Positions 61,775 through 64,000 of a stretch of 64,000 nt of DNA are shown piece after piece (position 1 is the first letter of the stretch; each line of letters opens with the position of its first letter). The translations under genes were made by a program, and so were the position numbers. Below the pieces are notes generated by a model. That model was given only the letters and a program-made list of their open reading frames with translations, did not search any database and was not told where the DNA came from. The stretch comes from Thermodesulfobacteriota bacterium (lineage in GTDB: Bacteria; Desulfobacterota; Desulfobacteria; Desulfobacterales; Desulfosudaceae): contig JBFMDX010000004.1 in assembly GCA_040753795.1 (NCBI GenBank), positions 186,001 through 250,000 of the forward strand, written 5' to 3'.

Positions 61775-61794
61775 ATTCAACTCCTTTTCCGCAG

Positions 61795-61974
61795 ATAATG
61801 CCCGGAGATGGTTATTGAGCGACCCTGATTGTTTTCGGGGGAGAATTCAGCAACGGCCCCGGCGTTAAAAATTTCTCGCTGTCTGAGGGCGAAGCCCGAG
61901 TTCGAGAAATTTAGCCGGGGACTTTGCTGAATCCCGAAAGCAATCGGTCGCGAAAAAACATCTCCGGGCATTAT
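61795..61974. repeat. 180-bp palindrome between iorA and iorB
   Basis: Outer arms ATAATGCCCGGAGATG (61795-61810) and its exact inverse (61959-61974), middle arms GAATTCAGCAA/TTTGCTGAATC and CCCCGGC/GCCGGGG, inner AAATTTCTCG/CGAGAAATTT, and a central GGGC-GAA-GCCC. Nearly the whole gap folds on itself. MITE-like, or an attenuating/processing structure in the ior message. Confidence 0.85.
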
Positions 61975-61979
61975 CCCCA

Positions 61980-63836
61980 TTACTCCTTTACCGGCACAAT
62001 GGCGTGTTCCGGGCAGATCTGGGCGCAGACCGCGCACCCCACGCACAGCACCGGATTGATGCGCACCCGGTTGTCCGGGTCAATATAAAAGGCCGGGCAG
62101 GCGAATTCATTAATGCAGGTGCGATGATTCTTGCACCGGTCGCTGACATGGAACACCCGGTTGGATTGCTGCTTCAGGCTTTTGGCCTTGAGCACGCAGA
62201 CTTCCCGGGCGATGACCACCGACACGCCGGGATAGGCCACGGCTTCCTTTATGGCTTCGATGCTTTTCTTCAGGTTGTAAGGCTTGATCACGGCCACGTG
62301 GCCGACCCCGATTCCCCGGACCACATTCTCGATGGAGACCCGGTTGTACCCGGGAAAGTTCAGTTCGGCCATGTCCACGCCGGGATGGGGCTGATGGCCG
62401 GTCATGGCGGTGGTGCCGTTGTCGAGAATGACCAGGGTAAAGTTGTGGTTATTGAAAACGCCGTTGATCAGGGCCGGGATGCCGGAATGGAAAAAGGTAG
62501 AGTCCCCGATCAGGGCAACGACTTTCTGGTTGGACGCCCGGGAAAAGCCGCTGGCCGTGCCCACGGACGAGCCCATGCAGATGAGAAAATCACCCATGGC
62601 CACCGGCGGCAGAAACCCCAGGGTATAGCAGCCGATATCCGTGGGAAAGATGGTTTCGGCCGGGTTGACGGCCTGCTTGATGGCGTAAAAGGTAGCCCGG
62701 TGGGAGCAGCCGGGACAGAGATTGGGCGGCCGCTGGGGGATTTCCGGAACCCCGGCCGGGTCCACGGGCCTGGCCGGATCGTATTTCAGCCCGAAAAACC
62801 CGGCCATCACCCGGGCCACGGCCTGGGGATCATATTCGGACAGCCGGGAAAACAGACCCTCGCCCTTGCCGGCGATGGCCGGGCAGAGGCAGGCTTCGGC
62901 GGCCATGGCTTTGACCGCTTCTTCCATGACCGGCTCGCCCTCTTCGACGATGAGTACCTTTTCCTTTGATTGAAGAAAATCTTTTATAATGGCATCCGGC
63001 ATGGGATGGGAAAACCCGATCCGCAGCACGGCGATCCGTTCTGCCGCTTTGAGTTCCGCCAGGGCGTCCAGCACGTAGCTGTGGCTGACGCCATTGCAGA
63101 TGACGCCGAATTGTCCGGCGCCGGAAACAAAGTTGTAGGCCGAGGCATTGGAAAGTTTCCGGGCTTCCTCCAGGTGGGCCAGCAGTTTTACGTGCAGTTT
63201 GCGGGATACCGCCGGAACGGTGACGTAATTAAACGGGTCCTTGACAAACCGGCCTTTGGACTGGCGCGGCTTAAGCTTGCCCGGGGTGACCGGGCCGGTG
63301 GAATGGTTGATGCGGGTGGTGGTCCGCAGGATGACCGGTTCCTGCAGGGCCTCGGAAAGGTCAAAGGCGTAACAGGCCATTTCCCGGGCTTCGGCCACGG
63401 ACGAGGGCTCCAGCACCGGCAGGCCGGATAGCTTGCCGTAGTAACGGTTGTCCTGCTCGTTCTGGCTGGAGAACATGTGCGGGTCGTCGGCCGAGAGGAT
63501 CACCATGCCGGCCTTGACGCCCACGTAAGCCAGGGTCATGAGGGTGTCGGCGGCCACGTTGACGCCGACGTGCTTCATGACGCACATGCTGCGCACCCCG
63601 CAGTTGGCGGCCGCGGCCGCCACTTCCATGGCCACTTTTTCGTTGGTGCTGTATTCAAAGTAAAAGTCGTCGACCTGTTTGGAAATCTGGAAAAAACTCA
63701 GCGAGATTTCCGACGAGGGGGTTCCCGGATAGGTGGAGGCGAAGCCCACGCCGGCTTCCAGGGCGCCCCGGGCAATGGCCTCATTGCCGAACAGCAGGGT
63801 CTCTTTTCCGTCCATGTCCGTCAGAAGTTTGTGCAT
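61980..63836 (-). CDS. iorA: Indolepyruvate:ferredoxin oxidoreductase, alpha subunit
   Basis: 618 residues from ATG 63836 with GGAGAG upstream; ATG 63854 gives six more residues. Pyrimidine domain (GNEAIARGALEAGVGFASTYPGTPSSEI), CVMKHVGVNVAADTLMTL, TPP-binding core (LCPGCSHRATFYAI, PTDIGCYTLGF, IGDSTFFHSGIPALINGVFNNHNFTLVILDNGTTAMTG) and a C-terminal double ferredoxin domain (CKNHRTCINEFACPAF, CVGCAVCAQICPEHAI). Upstream gene of the iorAB pair; supports aromatic amino acid fermentation or, reversed, synthesis from aryl acids. Confidence 0.95.
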   Translation of the reverse strand: MHKLLTDMDGKETLLFGNEAIARGALEAGVGFASTYPGTPSSEISLSFFQISKQVDDFYFEYSTNEKVAMEVAAAAANCGVRSMCVMKHVGVNVAADTLMTLAYVGVKAGMVILSADDPHMFSSQNEQDNRYYGKLSGLPVLEPSSVAEAREMACYAFDLSEALQEPVILRTTTRINHSTGPVTPGKLKPRQSKGRFVKDPFNYVTVPAVSRKLHVKLLAHLEEARKLSNASAYNFVSGAGQFGVICNGVSHSYVLDALAELKAAERIAVLRIGFSHPMPDAIIKDFLQSKEKVLIVEEGEPVMEEAVKAMAAEACLCPAIAGKGEGLFSRLSEYDPQAVARVMAGFFGLKYDPARPVDPAGVPEIPQRPPNLCPGCSHRATFYAIKQAVNPAETIFPTDIGCYTLGFLPPVAMGDFLICMGSSVGTASGFSRASNQKVVALIGDSTFFHSGIPALINGVFNNHNFTLVILDNGTTAMTGHQPHPGVDMAELNFPGYNRVSIENVVRGIGVGHVAVIKPYNLKKSIEAIKEAVAYPGVSVVIAREVCVLKAKSLKQQSNRVFHVSDRCKNHRTCINEFACPAFYIDPDNRVRINPVLCVGCAVCAQICPEHAIVPVKE

Positions 63837-64000
63837 TTGTGTCTCTCCAGTCATAAAAGGGCGTTTTCACTTTTCCGGAACATATCCTATACGGCCGAAA
63901 AAGCGCAACGGTTTTTGAGAACTTGTTTTTAAAAATGGTTCGGTTATGATGAGTTGTCTTTGACCGGTCCCGGCGATTTACGGCACAGCCCAAAACTCCG

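Noticed and set aside
1-64000. CRISPR array
   Set aside because: No series of regularly spaced identical repeats; the repeats found are pairs or palindromes.
63837-64000. Promoter or gene upstream of iorA
   Set aside because: Only a poor -35/-10 candidate (TTGCGC, TATGTT) on the - strand and no convincing frame in these 164 bp.

Overview
The window looks like chromosome from an anaerobic, probably sulfate-reducing member of the Desulfobacterota. This is inference from gene content: an HdrD/DsrK-type iron-sulfur protein with in-frame UGA, selB, indolepyruvate:ferredoxin oxidoreductase genes, an archaeal-type ADTH synthase, two acyl-CoA ligases and a phasin. No rRNA gene is present to settle taxonomy.

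Layout. (1) About 1-10.5 kb is AT-richer accessory DNA: a MORN-repeat protein ending in an AHH nuclease domain (cut by the window edge), an OmpA-domain protein with an internal duplication, a beta-propeller protein, two predicted PD-(D/E)XK proteins (one split by a complete IS4-family element with 9-bp target duplication), a VapBC pair between a full and a remnant DUF4143 ATPase, and an AbiE-like pair. (2) About 10.5-14.3 kb is a small island at tRNA-Ala(GGC): a 3' half-copy of the tRNA, its terminator and a 125-bp flanking repeat recur on the far side of a tetR / enoyl-CoA hydratase-like / SDR cluster whose control region carries two identical ATGAC-N6-GTCAT operators. (3) From about 14.3 kb the sequence is GC-rich core: acyl-CoA ligase, ADTH synthase plus FAD reductase, SDR, acetoacetate decarboxylase-like and glycerol dehydrogenase genes, BrnTA, an M48 protease, parAB, AmmeMemoRadiSam enzyme, a 1649-residue kinase-ATPase-GAF-diguanylate cyclase, phasin, UbiB-like kinase and a chemoreceptor. 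(4) About 40.4-57.5 kb holds two genes whose frames are crossed by a UGA exactly at a conserved Cys position, each followed at bacterial-SECIS distance by a hairpin, with selB between them: an HdrD/DsrK-like oxidoreductase (Sec244) and a DUF1573 protein (Sec126 in a U-G-C-T motif). I consider the DUF1573 selenoprotein the most novel item. Around them lie DUF2333, chalcone-isomerase-like, receiver, B12-radical SAM, argJ, rluB-type, alr, citrate synthase, priA, phosphodiesterase and HAD genes. (5) About 57.5-64 kb has an NfeD/NfeD-short/flotillin membrane-microdomain operon and iorA-iorB separated by a 180-bp palindrome.

Several intergenic palindromes (near 14.4, 16.4, 18.4, 19.4, 61.1 and 61.9 kb) look like REP/MITE-type repeats. 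No CRISPR array, rRNA, tRNA-Sec or origin was recognised.
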